NCBI GenBank assembly: GCA_023634235.1 | Contig: JAMKCF010000003.1 | Span: 23,220,742 to 23,284,741, forward strand | Origin: Pisaster brevispinus | Lineage: Eukaryota; Echinodermata; Asteroidea; Forcipulatida; Asteriidae | Reading direction: 5' to 3' | DNA: 64,000 bases | Position numbers and translations under genes: made by a program | The notes under the pieces: model-generated | Database searches by the model: none | Told to the model about the DNA's origin: nothing | The model's input: only the letters and a program-made list of their open reading frames with translations | Shown: positions 1-13,800 of the stretch, piece by piece | Position numbering within the stretch: position 1 is the first letter of the stretch | How the letters are laid out: each line of letters starts with the position of its first letter

Positions 1-19
1 GAGAGTGGCTGCTTCACAG

Positions 20-150
20 CACTTTGGAAATTTAATTAGATTTGTTCTCGACATACGCGAGACACTTTTTGGAAATTTAATTAGTTTTGTTCTCGACATA
101 CGCGAGACACTTTTTGGAAATTTAATTAGTTTTGTTCTCGACATACGCGA
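20..150. repeat. 45-bp tandem repeat, about 2.8 copies
   Basis: Three near-identical units, each containing GGAAATTTAATTAG followed by TTGTTCTCGACATACGCG, start at about 26, 71 and 116. The 45-bp period and near identity are read directly. The array is within or beyond the unfinished 3' part of the minus-strand MED15 gene. Confidence 0.9.
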
Positions 151-208
151 AAAGAAGAATTGACTACAGTCTACCATGCAAGGTTTCAAATCCCTCATAC
201 AGTATCTA

Positions 209-607
209 GAGATAATAAAAATAATATTAATAATAATAGTAGTGGCTTCTTATATTAGCGCTCAAATCCGTCACTCAGTGATGCTCAAGGCACTCCAACA
301 TTATTACCCCTGGTCCCCTGGCCACTGGGTCATTTATTTTTATTCCTTAAACCATCTCAGCTCCCTTGGAAGTATACAGCCTGTGCAGCCAAGTACGTAG
401 CGGACCAAGCTAAATCAATCACAAACACCATCTCTGCCCTCACAGGTACCCCATTTACCCCCTGGGTGAAGAGAGGCAATTATAGTTAAGTGTCTTGCTC
501 AAGGACACATATGTCATGGCCGGGATTCCAACCAACCCAACCCACACCCGATGACTCAGCCACCAGAACTGGAGTCTGACGCACTAAACCACTCGGCCAC
601 AACATGC
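209..607 (-). repeat. SINE-A copy (tRNA-derived SINE)
   Basis: Read on the minus strand it begins with a tRNA-like head (GTGGCCGAGTGGTTTAG A-box near 585-605 and a degenerate B-box near 520), continues with the family phrase for 'TGTGTCCTTGAGCAAG', and ends in an AAT-rich tail near 209. It matches the full-length copy at 4178-4527 over its length. Confidence 0.8.
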
Positions 608-1873
608 TGGTATCAAGCTAGACCCAAGTTCCTGGATCTGCTTACCACAGAATTCTGCGCTTACAGCACCATGTAAAGCTGTGTGATTTTCTGTGGCCAG
701 CAAGCACTGAATCCTAAACCTTCTAAATCCTTCTTTCATGTATATTTGGTATCGCTTCTGCCTGAACTGTTCTGCCATCTTTTTCGCTAATTATGAATTC
801 GTTGTATCATCTCTGATCTATATTATGTACCTTGTGTCAGAGTTAGCTGCTGTCATGTCTTAAATGTTCGTCTGTCCTTTTGTTTGCGTGTCTGTCTGTT
901 TGTTTTGTTTGTTTAATTATTTGTTTGTTGTATGTCTGGCTGTTTTTTACAAGCTTCTGCTTATCAAATCAGCCCCATACTATATTTATTACATTTATCC
1001 TGCTTACTGCTACTTAATGTTATTTTTGCTTTACTCCATAGTTACATGTACTTGTCGTTATTTCTCATCGAAGAATGGAAACAAATGTGAATATGAATTG
1101 AAAATTGAAATTGAATTTTGCGGTAGGCCGAGTCTTTGCCAACAATTAGCTATTAATCTCTTGCATAGGCCGCCATCACTGATGTCAAACAATGGAAACA
1201 AGCACACATGAACAGCCAGCCGCTGGGGCGTTTATTTTTGTTGTCCACTCTTTCAATTGTCTGCTTTAGCAATATTGTGTATATTGTATATAATGTATTT
1301 GTTTATTTATTTAAATTTTTGTATTTCTATTTATTTATTTTTATTCTTACATGTAGTTTATTTTTGGTATTGTATAATTATCTGCTTTTATTATTGCTTT
1401 GTGTACAATAATGTTTATCTTTATTTATATCCTTGTGTAAGCCAGATGTGGGACAACAGATCTACGGATCATAGTGTGTATTTGCTTTTGCTGTCCCTCG
1501 CCCATCTCGGGGTACATTGTCTTGTAGTTTGTTATATACTTTTATGGCAGATAAAATAATGATAATAGAATAATAGTAACACAGACACAGTTCTGTGTTA
1601 CGTACGCCCTATGCACATTCCTTTGTTATTGTGCACTTTAAGAAGAAAACAGATTGTAGGAATGTCTTTTTGTTCTCGGGTCCACACTTGGTATGTAATG
1701 CTTGCCCACCACGCAAAACTCTCAGCCAATGTTGGTGTTTTCCTTATGACCTCAACGAGGGCGCTGTTTGAGATGGGACATTATACACAAGGGGTTTACT
1801 GGCTGTTTTTTTTTTTGTTCATCATAAGTTTTATCTGACTGTAACGCCGCATGCCTACCAGCTAAACTCTTAC
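608..1873. other. Non-coding stretch, left edge
   Basis: No exon could be supported on either strand. The sequence is T-rich low complexity on the plus strand (about 860-1430). A stretch around 1690-1830 resembles a dispersed repeat seen again near 55600-55745 and 61810-61930 (shared phrase around 'GAGGGCGCTGTTTG'). It should be intron of MED15, because exon 5 ends with a splice donor at 1873-1872 and no following exon is seen. Confidence 0.5.
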
Positions 1874-4800
1874 CAGTGATATTGTGCTGTTGCCTGCCAC
1901 TCATCATCTGTCCCATCTGCTGTTGACCAGGGGGCGGTGTGCCTTGCTGACCTGACCTTGACCCAGTCATTGATATGGAGGTCAAACCCTGTAGAGCTGC
2001 CATCGGATCTGAAAAAAAATGTTAAAAGGAAAGCATGTTGAAGTAATGTTCACCAAATCAGTGGAGATTTATAAACCTGTAAGTTTACACTTGCTAAAAC
2101 TAAAAGGGATAATGAATCATTGGTTTTTGGAAGAGTGATTTCAAAACTAGTATGAAGAATAACTGCCACTGAAAGGCCATTGTGATACACGCTGCTCATT
2201 ATTGGCCACTTATCACCAGGCACACTCGGGGGGTCTTGTAGTTTCTGCTCTAGAAGGCAGGGGGTCGTGGGTTCCAATCCCACCCGAGTACTATGCCTGT
2301 GGGATTTTTTTTTCAGCAGAACTAGCAAAAGCACCGAGTAAGAAGTGCTTATCACACCGGTGTAGGGTAAATTCATCATCATCATCATCAGCATCCATCA
2401 ACCACAGTTGGGATCAAAGACATTCTGTTACGCCACCCTGGGGTTTTTTCGCCATAGCTCCTGTCAGGTCTTTGAAACCGAGTCCCAAGTCTCTGGAAAC
2501 TGTGTCAGGATATATGTGTGTTTTCGCCTCCCTCTTGCTGGACATGGTTGCCTCCAGAGTAAAGCCGTGTTCGCATTGGATCAACTTTTTAGCGAGACCG
2601 TGGTTAACATTCCAATAGGTGAAACTTACCAGCGTCCGCACTTGGGTTAAGGACGTGGGTGAACTAACCGAAACGACCGGTGAAACTAGCCAACTAACTT
2701 AAGACAAACACAAGAGGGCGCTATCGCAGTGACCTTTGACCGGGGTGCGTGACAGTGAATATGCAATGAGTGCATCCGATCTGTAAACATTTGCGTGTAA
2801 ATCCGGGGGACTGCATATGGCTTTTTACCAGGACGGCTTTTACCCAAATTGCGTTTGCACTGGACTTTTCGGCTCGGTTAAACTGACCTGGTCAATTTAA
2901 CCAGGTAAGTTACCCGAGAGGGAAACTTCCTGGGCTGTCTGCATTGGACTTAAAATGGTCAAGTTACCCATTTGTTCGGTTAGTTTAACCAAAAAAAGTC
3001 CAATGCGAACACGGCTTAAGACAGCAGATGGTAACCTGGCACTTATCCGTTTCCCTGAAGCAGTGTCCAGCGAAAAAAAGAATTCAGCTTTCGTTGGATG
3101 GTTTCTCCAAGTGAGATTTAGAACCCGCCTCAGTAGTCCAATGTTTGTGCCGTCTAGGCGTCGCTCAAGCTCCTTCCTAATCCTAATGGTCCAAAATCAT
3201 AGGGTAGAATCAAAACCGTTACAATTGGTATGACTAGGCAGCTGGACTTACCCTGCACGCCACCTCCTATTTGTTGCTGCATTTTGCTGGATCCTCCTTC
3301 CTTTCTGGCATCTACAAGAAAATAAGACAACAGTTGCAACTTGGGACTGTAAGGGTCAAGGAGCAAGGCTTAAAAGTCCACATCTTTTAACATAAACATC
3401 CAATATGCCATTTGCAAATTAGATTTGAATGTCTGGTACAATGACTTGCTTGATTCAGGGCAAGCTTTTGTATAGCAACGACCAGATGAGCAAACCCTGG
3501 TACCATTGTGCCATACATATTCAGAATTGTGCACGGGTGTTCACTGTCTCTTACACGTCTTACATAACTAAGCAAAAAAGCTTGCCCCCGAATCATGTGA
3601 GGTGGCAACTGTCCCGGTAGTCTGAAGAATTCAAATTTAAAAAGTCGCATCCCCTTAAGGTGATCCCTTGGCTGCCGCTTCCCAGGTTGTATCATAAACT
3701 TGGGTGTGATCCCTGGCTACACGGCAGCTTACGGTTGTATGGCTTCTGACTGCCAGCCCCGAACAAAGATATTGACTAATAGGGAGACCGCCAACATAGG
3801 GCTGGATAGCTCAGTTGGTAGAGCGCCGGTATGCTAATCCGGAGGTTGTTAGTTCAAGTCCCGCTCCAGTCAATTTTTTTGTGTTCAAACCCAAATTATT
3901 TAAAATTTACCCAGTCAGTTTCCTTTGTTGTTTATTACTTGAATTCAAATTTAAGCAGTAACTTGTGATCAAGCAAGTCCTTGTACATGTTGTACCAGAC
4001 AGTATTCAAATCGTACTCGTAAATGGCTCATTACCAGAGTGAAGGATTAACAAATTGCTCATCACTGGGTAGGCCGTTCCAATTTTAAACCAAGTCCAAA
4101 CAAAATGCCTCAGTCTGTAAGGTTTGGAATCGGTCTGTTATTTTGACCGAGTTGTTTAAGACAAACACAAGAGGGTGTCATGTGGCCGAGTGGTTTAGAG
4201 CATCGAATCCATGCGTCGATGGTTAAGTCATCGGGGTGTGGGTTCGAATCCCGGTCATGACACTTGTGTCCTTGAGCAAGATACTTTACTATAATTGCTT
4301 CTCTTCACCCAGGGGTATAAATGGGTACCTGCGAGGGTAGAGGTTGATATTGTGTTTGAAAAAGCCTTGGGAGTGCAACGGCAGCCCGGGCTGTATACTC
4401 CCCAGGGAGCTGAGAAAGATTACAGGAATGTTATTGGCCCAATGACCAGGGCACTAATGTAAAGCGCATTGAGAAGACGTTATTGTGAAATGCGATATAT
4501 AAGAACTAGTTATTATTTATTATTATTGAGGGTGCTATCGCAGTGACCTTGTAACTTACTTGTATCACGCATGTGGATCATCAATCGAGCAACCAACCCT
4601 AGATAATCATCCTGGTGTAAAGTGAAAAATGTAAAAGAATGTTACAATCTTAAATACTAGGTTACCACCCCCCACACTCATTCGTAGCGGGGTAGCAATG
4701 TCGTGGTCGAGCGATCAAGCGCACCGGACTCAAACTCTGGCACGTTTCTGATGAGCAGAGTGAGGGTTTGAGTTCCAGTCTTGACACTTGTGTCCCTAAA

Positions 4801-7800
4801 GGGACACACCGGCCTCGTTGGGCTATTCTGGCTGAAAAAATATATAGACCCAAACTAAAGTAGCAATTTAGTGGAGGAAGGAAAAGCTTGATAAATGACG
4901 TATGCAGGGCTGATTTTTTTATTTTATAAAAAAAAAAAAAAAATTCAATTCAGTGGATCCTGAAGACCACAGTACTTGTAGCTTAAAAAGTTTACTGGAC
5001 CAGAATTGAATTTACAAGACCAGAATCAAAATGAGAACAAACTATCTAGGTGACCATGTACTTTTATGTACATGTTCAACTCAAAGTCAACATTTGAACA
5101 TAGTTGGGTTTTTTTTTTTTAAAGGTACCGGTTTTGTTTAAGGTACCGGTTTTATTATTTAACTAAAGACCAAGATGATTTGTACAGTCAGGAGTTTTTA
5201 TCACTGGCCGATGCCAAAAATCACTGGCCTCGGGGCCTGTGTCGACAAATGACAACTTTTTAATCATGACATCTGTATGCAGGGCCTCGATGAAAACCAG
5301 TTTTAACTGTGTCGGCAAACCCTTGGTAAAGAAGTGTACTTTGAAACTATTTTTAGAAATACACATTAATAATATTTTATCTAAAGTGTACACAATTAAA
5401 ATGACACCATGCTTCTCAAAAACAAAACCAAATGACATGTTGCAGCTTACTAAGGGCTCATTACAAGTTCATTATTATCCCTGTTCATCAGGTATACTTT
5501 TAGACCATTCCCAAAAACGTTCTCAACTCCCTGGGGAGCATACAACCCCAAGCTGCTTAAATTGGCGCTAGAAGGGGTTAATCCAACACAATACTGTCTT
5601 GCAGCCCTCCCAGGTTCCCACACCTGGGTTTAAGAGAAGCAATGATGGTTAAGTGCCTTACTCAAGGACACAAGTGTCATGACCGGGATTCGAACCCACA
5701 CTCCGATGATTCAACCATCAGAGCTTGAGTCCGATGCAGTAGACTGCTCGGCCACGACACGCCACAATTTAGCAAACTAGGGGTCAGCTTTTACCTTTAA
5801 ATGTCACTTAACAGCACGTCTGATGATCATCAACGAAAAACAGGACAATGAAATTACCTTAATAAAAACCAAGACAGCCAGGCATCTTCACTTCACAAAC
5901 AAATATTCCATGTACAATCATTTCCACAAGTGTATCTTACATGTACTATGTACGCTGTGCAGGATGGAGCTATGTATACTACACAATACATGTATAATGT
6001 GAAAAAAAACCTAAAAATACAAGCCAAACAGGAAGTGCTGCCACTTCCTGAAGCAAGTTCAGTATAATACCATGCAGTCTTCATAATATTAAAGCAAAGG
6101 TTTGGGCAAACGTAAAAAGAAGAGTTCAAGTCAACTGTCCTGATTGTTGGAAGAGCATTCACTCCGGATGGCTGTTTCCAGGAAACCTTTTCAGAGGGGC
6201 GTGAGAGGTACCATGTACAATTAAACAATCCTGAACATTGGGTTGCAATCTCCTTTTATCTTACTGCAAAACTCCTTGACTTTACACTTTTTATAACGTA
6301 AAGTAATCTTAGAGCTTTGAACATTAACTCAGGCCTAGAATTTCATCCTTGTGCCTTGGGGGCTAGGCCGGTTTCAGTTTGCAAAGAGGATGTGTGATAC
6401 AGTTTTGTTCCAGATAAAGAATTGACATTTTCTGTTCTGGAAGGAAATGGCACTACATGTACTTCCATTGGAAAAAATGAAAAGTCTATGGGAAACTTTT
6501 GAAGGGGTGCCGAAGCCAAGACCAGGGGCAACAGAGGGCATAACCTCTGTGTGGTTCAAGGCTTGTTAACCACTAGTTCTTCTCTACAACCTCACTTGAT
6601 TGCCTGTTACTGTTAACCTGAGTTAGTTCTTTCTTCATTTGATGGTAAGATCATATCTTTCAAGAAAGGGACCTTTACAAAAATCCTGACAAACTCCAGG
6701 CCAGTTTCCCTAAACTTTACTTCTTGAAGTGTTCACTAAAACATGTAGTATGGTGCGAGAATTTTTTTGCAAATTGCAGTTCTATACATACACACGTACA
6801 TGTACAGTCCAGTTAAAATTGTACACTGTGTGCTGTGAACTACATCAAGCCCAGTTCTTACTTCACACGAAATGCGAAAGCGAAGCGAGTGTCCTCACAT
6901 CACAATTGGAAAACAGCGCGCACATGATGGTTTTGCGTCACGTAATACGCTTTGTAAGATTTGCTAATCCCGTTGTGTATGAACCAGGCTTTACTCGGAG
7001 GTGTTCGGACATTTACAGTGTCACATCTTCACTTTAAAGATGGTAATTTCATGACGGAAAAATGAACTTTCACAACAGAAAATACCAACTCTTTATCTGG
7101 TATTGTACATCCTCTGTTAACATCACGTGGTTACAGTACACATGACTGTTACAGTAACATATCACATGATACCGGAATGATGTATCAATGTTAGTGTAGC
7201 GACGTGCAGTGTGAAGAACTGCATATGGTTGTCAATTGATGCCTTCATTACGAGAGAGATTTATGTAAGTGAACATTTTCATTTTGGATTGCGGGTGACT
7301 TATCTGCAGATAATATGAATTGTTTGAAGAGGTCTTTGTATAAATGTACATGACATACAGTATGGGGTAATGTTTTGAGCAAGAGAAAAGGTCTAAGGCT
7401 TGGTTTGAAATAGGAAGTTGAATTGATGCATCGAGAAATTTCTTGACAGTAGAAAATGTTAACTTTTCTCTAGAGTTTGTTTACAGTGACATAAAAGACC
7501 CCCCACATGAAAACACAGCCTGTCATATTCAGGTTCCCCCACGATAAAGTATATGGCACACTTTCTGTGTAACCCTCCTGTACACTGGTACACATGTACC
7601 ACAGACTGCCACAATGTACCATACCTCCCAGGCTAGCATAAGATGCATGGGTTTCTTCTGTTTGCATAGCTGGTACAATATGTGGAAATTTCATGGTTTG
7701 TGTAGTGTGGACTTTACCTCAACAGTCTCTGGTGCTATTTTGTGAAATGAACTAGCTGGGCAGGCGAGCGTACCGATAGTGAAAGAGATAAGTTGTTACA

Positions 7801-10800
7801 TGTAAACCACGGTGACAGATTGTGAATTATATTGGTCAAGAACCAATCACTGATGTGCTACGGAAGAAGTTTATGTAAATGGTTGAGGGGAAACGGGTGT
7901 GATGTACCCACCAGGGTACATATTATACCCTGATTGTACCCACATTTGGTCGTTTCCACAGCCTTGTACATTATCAGAAATAGGTTTGTGTACGAGGTTG
8001 TAACTATGCTGGTACTGGGTAAAGTGCTTTGCGTTGCTGTTCACCGTAGGGAACAGTCAAGCAATATTTCTGTCAAAACCTGCCACGTTGTTGTAAACAA
8101 TTCATTAACCACTGTTCGTGTGCTTGATTAACTGTGCCAATTTTGTCGTAATTATGTTGGAAGACGATTACAAATCACCTCCTAAGAAGAGGTTTCTCTC
8201 TTGCCTCAAAGACAAGATCAGAAATGTGATCTTCAACCAAAGTTCATTAAATTAAATTTCCCAATATAAAGTGTTTTAATGGGGGACTTTTTGGACGCTA
8301 GGCGGCAGCAGACTTACCAGGTAAATCCATTGTTCTTGATAATGTGCACATGCTCAGAACAACGTAAACAATGGAAATTTCATTATGCTGCCACCTAGCA
8401 TTCCAAAGTCAAAGTCTACACGCAATGTTCAACAACAAAAGAAATACAATTTGTCTCGCTATAAATTTGTTATAATGTTTGTTTTGCACTCCTACGTAGT
8501 ACAATCTATTACCTGGGTTTTACAACATTTACAGTTGTTCACAGTGATCATGGTGATGGGGTGCATGGGTTTTGGTACACCCTCGGGGAGAAATGACACC
8601 CTCGGCTTTGCCTCTGGTGCCATTTGCTCAAGGTGTACAAACCACGATGGACTCCAACACTGCAAGCAGCGATTGTATAATGTACGTTTCTGACATGTCA
8701 AAAAACACCAATTATTGCAAATAAAACAAAACGTATGAAATATACGTTTTGTGGGAACGATCTCTTAAATTTATTCCCAAAACGACAAGATCTCACCCTG
8801 TTCTTGGCTTTCTGGAATACATGATTCTCCAACTCGATGCTAGACTGGGCTGTCGGATTGCCGGCTTTATGTACTTCATCCTCACTGGAAAGATAAAACA
8901 CAATCATTCATACAATTCAAATGTTAAAGGAGAGTGCATCGCGTCTGGAATTACACGCTGAGGCCCTGGTCTTGGCCTCTTTGAGCCCCTTAAAAAGTTT
9001 CCCATCTAGGTTTTAACACTTTCTGAAGGGAAGTTGCAAAAAGAAGCACTTTGCCCCTTGCAATATGAAAATGGCCTTGCCCTCTCAAAGATAAAATTCC
9101 AGTCTTGGTGTACATGGAAAATAATATTGTCAGCAGGAAAGTAATCGTTATGACAAATTAATAATTTGATAGTATTAAAGAATTTATTATTCCTTAATTT
9201 TTGTTATGGCCCATAAGTAGTTTGTTAAGTACTACGAGTTAACAATTTTTTACACAAATCAAATAATTTGTTGTTACATGTACAACAAAGGAATGTGAAA
9301 CATACTTTTGTTCAACAATTACGTAATGTGTTCATTTCTAAATGGTATAATACATTGCACAACGACTGTAGAACTAATCCTGGCCAAAAGAATAAGCTTA
9401 GGACCTACCCGATCTTCAAAACCCAGTTTGAGTTTGAGTAATATTTACACTGCGTTAATAAACCCTCTTATCGCCATTCTTTGGCCTGTTTCAGATGCTC
9501 TTCACACAAGCTTCTTATCTAATTCCAAACCAGCATTTTCCCCCCTGGCGCAAACAGAGAAATAGATCAGTGTAACTGTAATATTTTCTCTTTTGTGTTT
9601 CCCACCTCTTGTGGTCAAACCAGCCCCTTCTCCCCCCCATTTTGTTACCCTCCTCTATGTTCATCCCCTTACTTTCTCTGTGTGCTTTCATCTCTATCAT
9701 CTATTTCCACTTGACTGCTTTTGTTACACCAGTATACCTGTTTGTTTGTAGTGTTGTCATTTAGCCTTCGAGAAAGACTCTGCTAGGGTCGAAACGTCAG
9801 GCCACTAACTATTTTTTTGCGTAATATTTAGTTCATACTTCTGGAGGCAGGAAGGGTCTTCCCAACACAGTTTGATGAGCTTACCAGTGGTTGCCTAATG
9901 CCGATGTACGACCATCAGTACACTACCCAACCAGCAGTTTAGGCTCAGCCGCACAGAAAAATTTCCAAATCCAGCCACCACTTCTTCACTCATTGTTACC
10001 AAAAGCAATATCTCATTTGATTTTAAAAATAAGAAAACTACATTATTTGAATTCATAATGAAGGAAAAAGTGGTGGCGGGTCAAGGAAATTTTCTAGCCA
10101 TCCGTTACAACATTAATAAAATTAATTATTAATAATATTTATCACTTATCACTTGTCAGTAAAATCTTTGTGATGCAGATTTGGATTCAAGAAACTTTGA
10201 AATCGAAAATTTGTAGGGAACAGCAAATTTTGATAATGTCAACTGTTTTATTTGAAAAGGTCATGAACGGAATGCCATTTCATGCACTGAAATTAGGACT
10301 ACAATATGTTCAAATTCTATTTCGCATTGACTGCAGTGGAGGAGTGCAGAGCTGAGTGAGGGCTTATTAACAGTTTTACGCTTCTACTTCTGGTTTGAAC
10401 CAGAAGACCGGGAAATGTGTTTTTTACATGTAATTGTAAGACCTTTTTTCTGATGAAGTAATGTAAAATATTGTAACACAGATTGTGTGGTTCATCATTT
10501 CATGAGTTATGGATTTTGTTTTCTAATGTTAAACTTTGATTTAAAGTACTGTAGTTTGATACCTGAGAACGTCATCATGACATCATTAACTTGTTGCTAT
10601 CTTGATAATTGAACGTCGATTGTCTGAGGAGTTTCAATGTTCAAATCAATTTCAATCTTGGAGTAATCTTAAGAATAATTTATGGAAAGGTGAAGAGACA
10701 ATTTTTTTTAAGGGAAACCGCTCCAACCCCTCAAACTACAGACCCATTTCCCTGACATCCATTCCTTGCAAGATTCTTGAGCACATTATTCATACCAAGA

Positions 10801-13800
10801 TGATGCACCACCTTGAAACACACGGTCTCCTGAATGAAGAGCAACATGGCTTTCGCAGGGGTCGATCTTGTGAAACCCAGTTAGCCCTTACCATTCATGA
10901 TCTTGCTGAAATTGTTGACTTGCAGGGACAGGCAGGCTTAATTGTTATAGACTTTAGCAAGGCTTTTGACCTTGTTCCCCACAAATGACTCTTGCTTAAA
11001 CTTCAACAAGCGAGGGTCACGGTATCACTACATAAATGGATCAGCACCTTCCTCCCAAAGCGTTTTATCAACAAACTGTCCTAGAAGGAGTCTCATCATC
11101 ATCTATACGTGTTACGTCTGGCGTGCCCCAGGGTACGGTCCTTCGGGCCACTGCTCTTCATCTTGTACCTGAATGACCTACCATAGGAATATCGTCCAAA
11201 GTAAGGCTCCTGGCAGACGACTGCATCCTGTACCGCTAGATATCTTCTGAGGAGGACAGACAGAAGCTACAAGATGATATAAACATCCTTTGCAACTGGG
11301 AGTCCCGTTGGCAAATGAAATTTAATGCAGCCAAGTGTTACGCATTGCATGTCACCCATAAAAAGCTTCCTATTCAGTCAACATATTTCAGGAATAATAC
11401 ACCCTTGGAGACCTTCAAAAGGGTCATTCCGTGTCAATTCAACACGCTTTTGGACCTGACCGTCACAGATTGAAATAAAATTTGGTGTGCTGATTAGACT
11501 CCCTGAGAAACCCCCAGAACTCAAATTTTATGTAAATCGGTTCATTATTTTTTGAGATATGGGTTAACGAACTTTTGACTAATTAGCATGACCTGCTATG
11601 TTTGGACAATCATATCTCCAAAAGTAAAGCACTTACAGAGATAAAATTTACATCATTTTAAAGCTCTTGAAATGGCCCACATTTGATAAAATATAATCAA
11701 AATTTTACCGCATACCACAAAAAAATTACGCAAAAATTTGACCTTTGACCTTGATTTGCGAAAATGCGCATTTTTCAAAATGCGTAATTTTTTTTTTAAT
11801 GTTAGCTTAAGATGTAAGCAACAATAATCAGAAAGATTTGGGATGGGCGCTCTTATACTTTTTGAGTTATATTTATTTGAATAGTGGCTAGCAAGGACAA
11901 AACCATAAAATGTATGCATTGTACATGTACATAATGTACATGTACAGTGTAATGTGTAGTAATTTGACACGTACATTAAAAACCATGTCACTCTGGTAAT
12001 ACCATGGAGCCCAAAAGTCTAATTCATAACATGATTCATGAGGTTATCCCTTTCATCCCCTTTATTAGCATCGGGGACAGCATTTAATTGCTGGTCACAA
12101 CCATAAACTTTGTACAAACAGTGATACAACCATAAACAGATTGACACAACAACAGAATGTGGTAAAGAGTGTCACCAGTGTTGCATGGGGTCAGTGTATT
12201 GCCAGGTTTTTGATATATTCACATCTTTAGTGCTTTAAAAGTCAATTGGCTGGATATTGATCAGACTTGGATAAAAATGTCTTCTGAAGAGCATGACGTA
12301 TCAACTGGTTCTGGAAGGAAACATACAATGTATGAAGAGCAGAGCATGTTGTGACCCATTTAAATCTCACAGCAAGAAGAAAATAGCTGGCTTAAGGCAG
12401 GTAACAGAAAGGTTTGTATTGGAGCATCCAAGTCTTCATCTCACTGGAGCACACAGTTTATGCACTGGTAAGAAGATATCTCAACTGTCGCCTGAAAAAA
12501 TATTCTCAACATCTGAAAGTTCTAGCAGTGATCCAGAAGTTCAGGGACCATCAACGTCATCTGCACATCTAGATGTTTTTGTGCAACCAAATACCGACAT
12601 AAACATTATCAATGAGTCTTTAACAATTATTGGTGTATCTCCTATCATAAGTAAGAAAAAAGCTCACGGAAGTTACATGGAAAACAAAGTTAAGAGAATA
12701 GAGACAACAATAAAGCAGAGACTGGAAAACTGCTACAGGAAAACAGTTCAGTGATGATGAAAGTGAGATGAGCAGAGCAGAAACGAAGCGGACATCCTCA
12801 AAGAGAGAGTCCAATCTGCACGAACCATTCCTGGCACACAAAAACTTCATGCATTTTGTCCCACATCTAAGAACAAAGTGACAGTTCGAGAATTTTCCTC
12901 CTCCCCACACTCCAGTGAGGAACAAGTATGCCTACAGAGTCAAACTATCCAATTGGCAGGAATTAAGGGGCATGTTACAGTGGTATATAACAGCCACTGG
13001 TGGCTTGCATGTGTCAAGGAGACCCTCCCAGCATCTCAAGAAGTGACACTGAGTTTCCTTCATCCACATGGACCATCTCCATCTTTCAAGTTCCCCTATC
13101 ACCCAAATACACTTATCATTTACTGTCAGGATGTACATGTACTAACAGTTGTGGAACCTGTAACAGAAACAGGTCGTGTTTACAAGATGTCTGTCAAAGA
13201 AATGAAATCTGCAACAAAAACTCTGATGGAGCGAAACCTTCAAGTATAAAGCAAGGAAGAAGATTTGGTAAATTAATATTAATATGATTTTCTATGGGTT
13301 TCTAATGTACATGTTTGTGCACATTACTACACATTACACTGTACATGTACATTATGTACATGTACAATGCATACATTTTATGGTTTTGTCCTTGCTAGCC
13401 ACTGTTCAAATAATTATAACTCAAAAACTGTAAGAGCGCCCATCCCAAATCTTTCTGATTATTGTTGCTTACATCTTAAGCTAATATTTTTTTAAAAATT
13501 GCGCATTTTGAAAAATGCGCATTTTCGCAAATCAAGGTCAAAGGTCAAGTTTTTGCGTAATTTTTTTGTGGTATGCGGTAAAATTTTGATTTTATTTTAT
13601 CAAATATGGGCCATTTCAAGAGCTTTAAAATCATGTAAATTTTATCTCTGTAAGTGCTTTACTTTTGGAGATATGATTGTCCAAACATAGCAGGTCATGC
13701 TAATTAGTCAAAAGTTCGTTAACCCATATCTCAAAAAATAATGAACCAATTTACATAAAATTTGAGTTCTGGGGGTTTCTCAGGGAGTCCAATCAGCACA

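Noticed and set aside
584..778. Minus-strand ORF rich in R/K/F as a possible downstream MED15 exon
   Set aside because: It overlaps the SINE-A copy, has no acceptor in frame with exon 5 and lacks the Gln-rich character expected.
3799..3872. Possible functional tRNA-Ser (anticodon-like GCT)
   Set aside because: No variable arm as needed for tRNA-Ser, a mismatch in the anticodon stem, and the segment is embedded in a repeat with four other copies in the window.
9770..9805. Hammerhead-ribozyme-like GTCGAAAC end of a repeat
   Set aside because: No CTGANGA core strand with matching stems was found upstream in any of the three copies.
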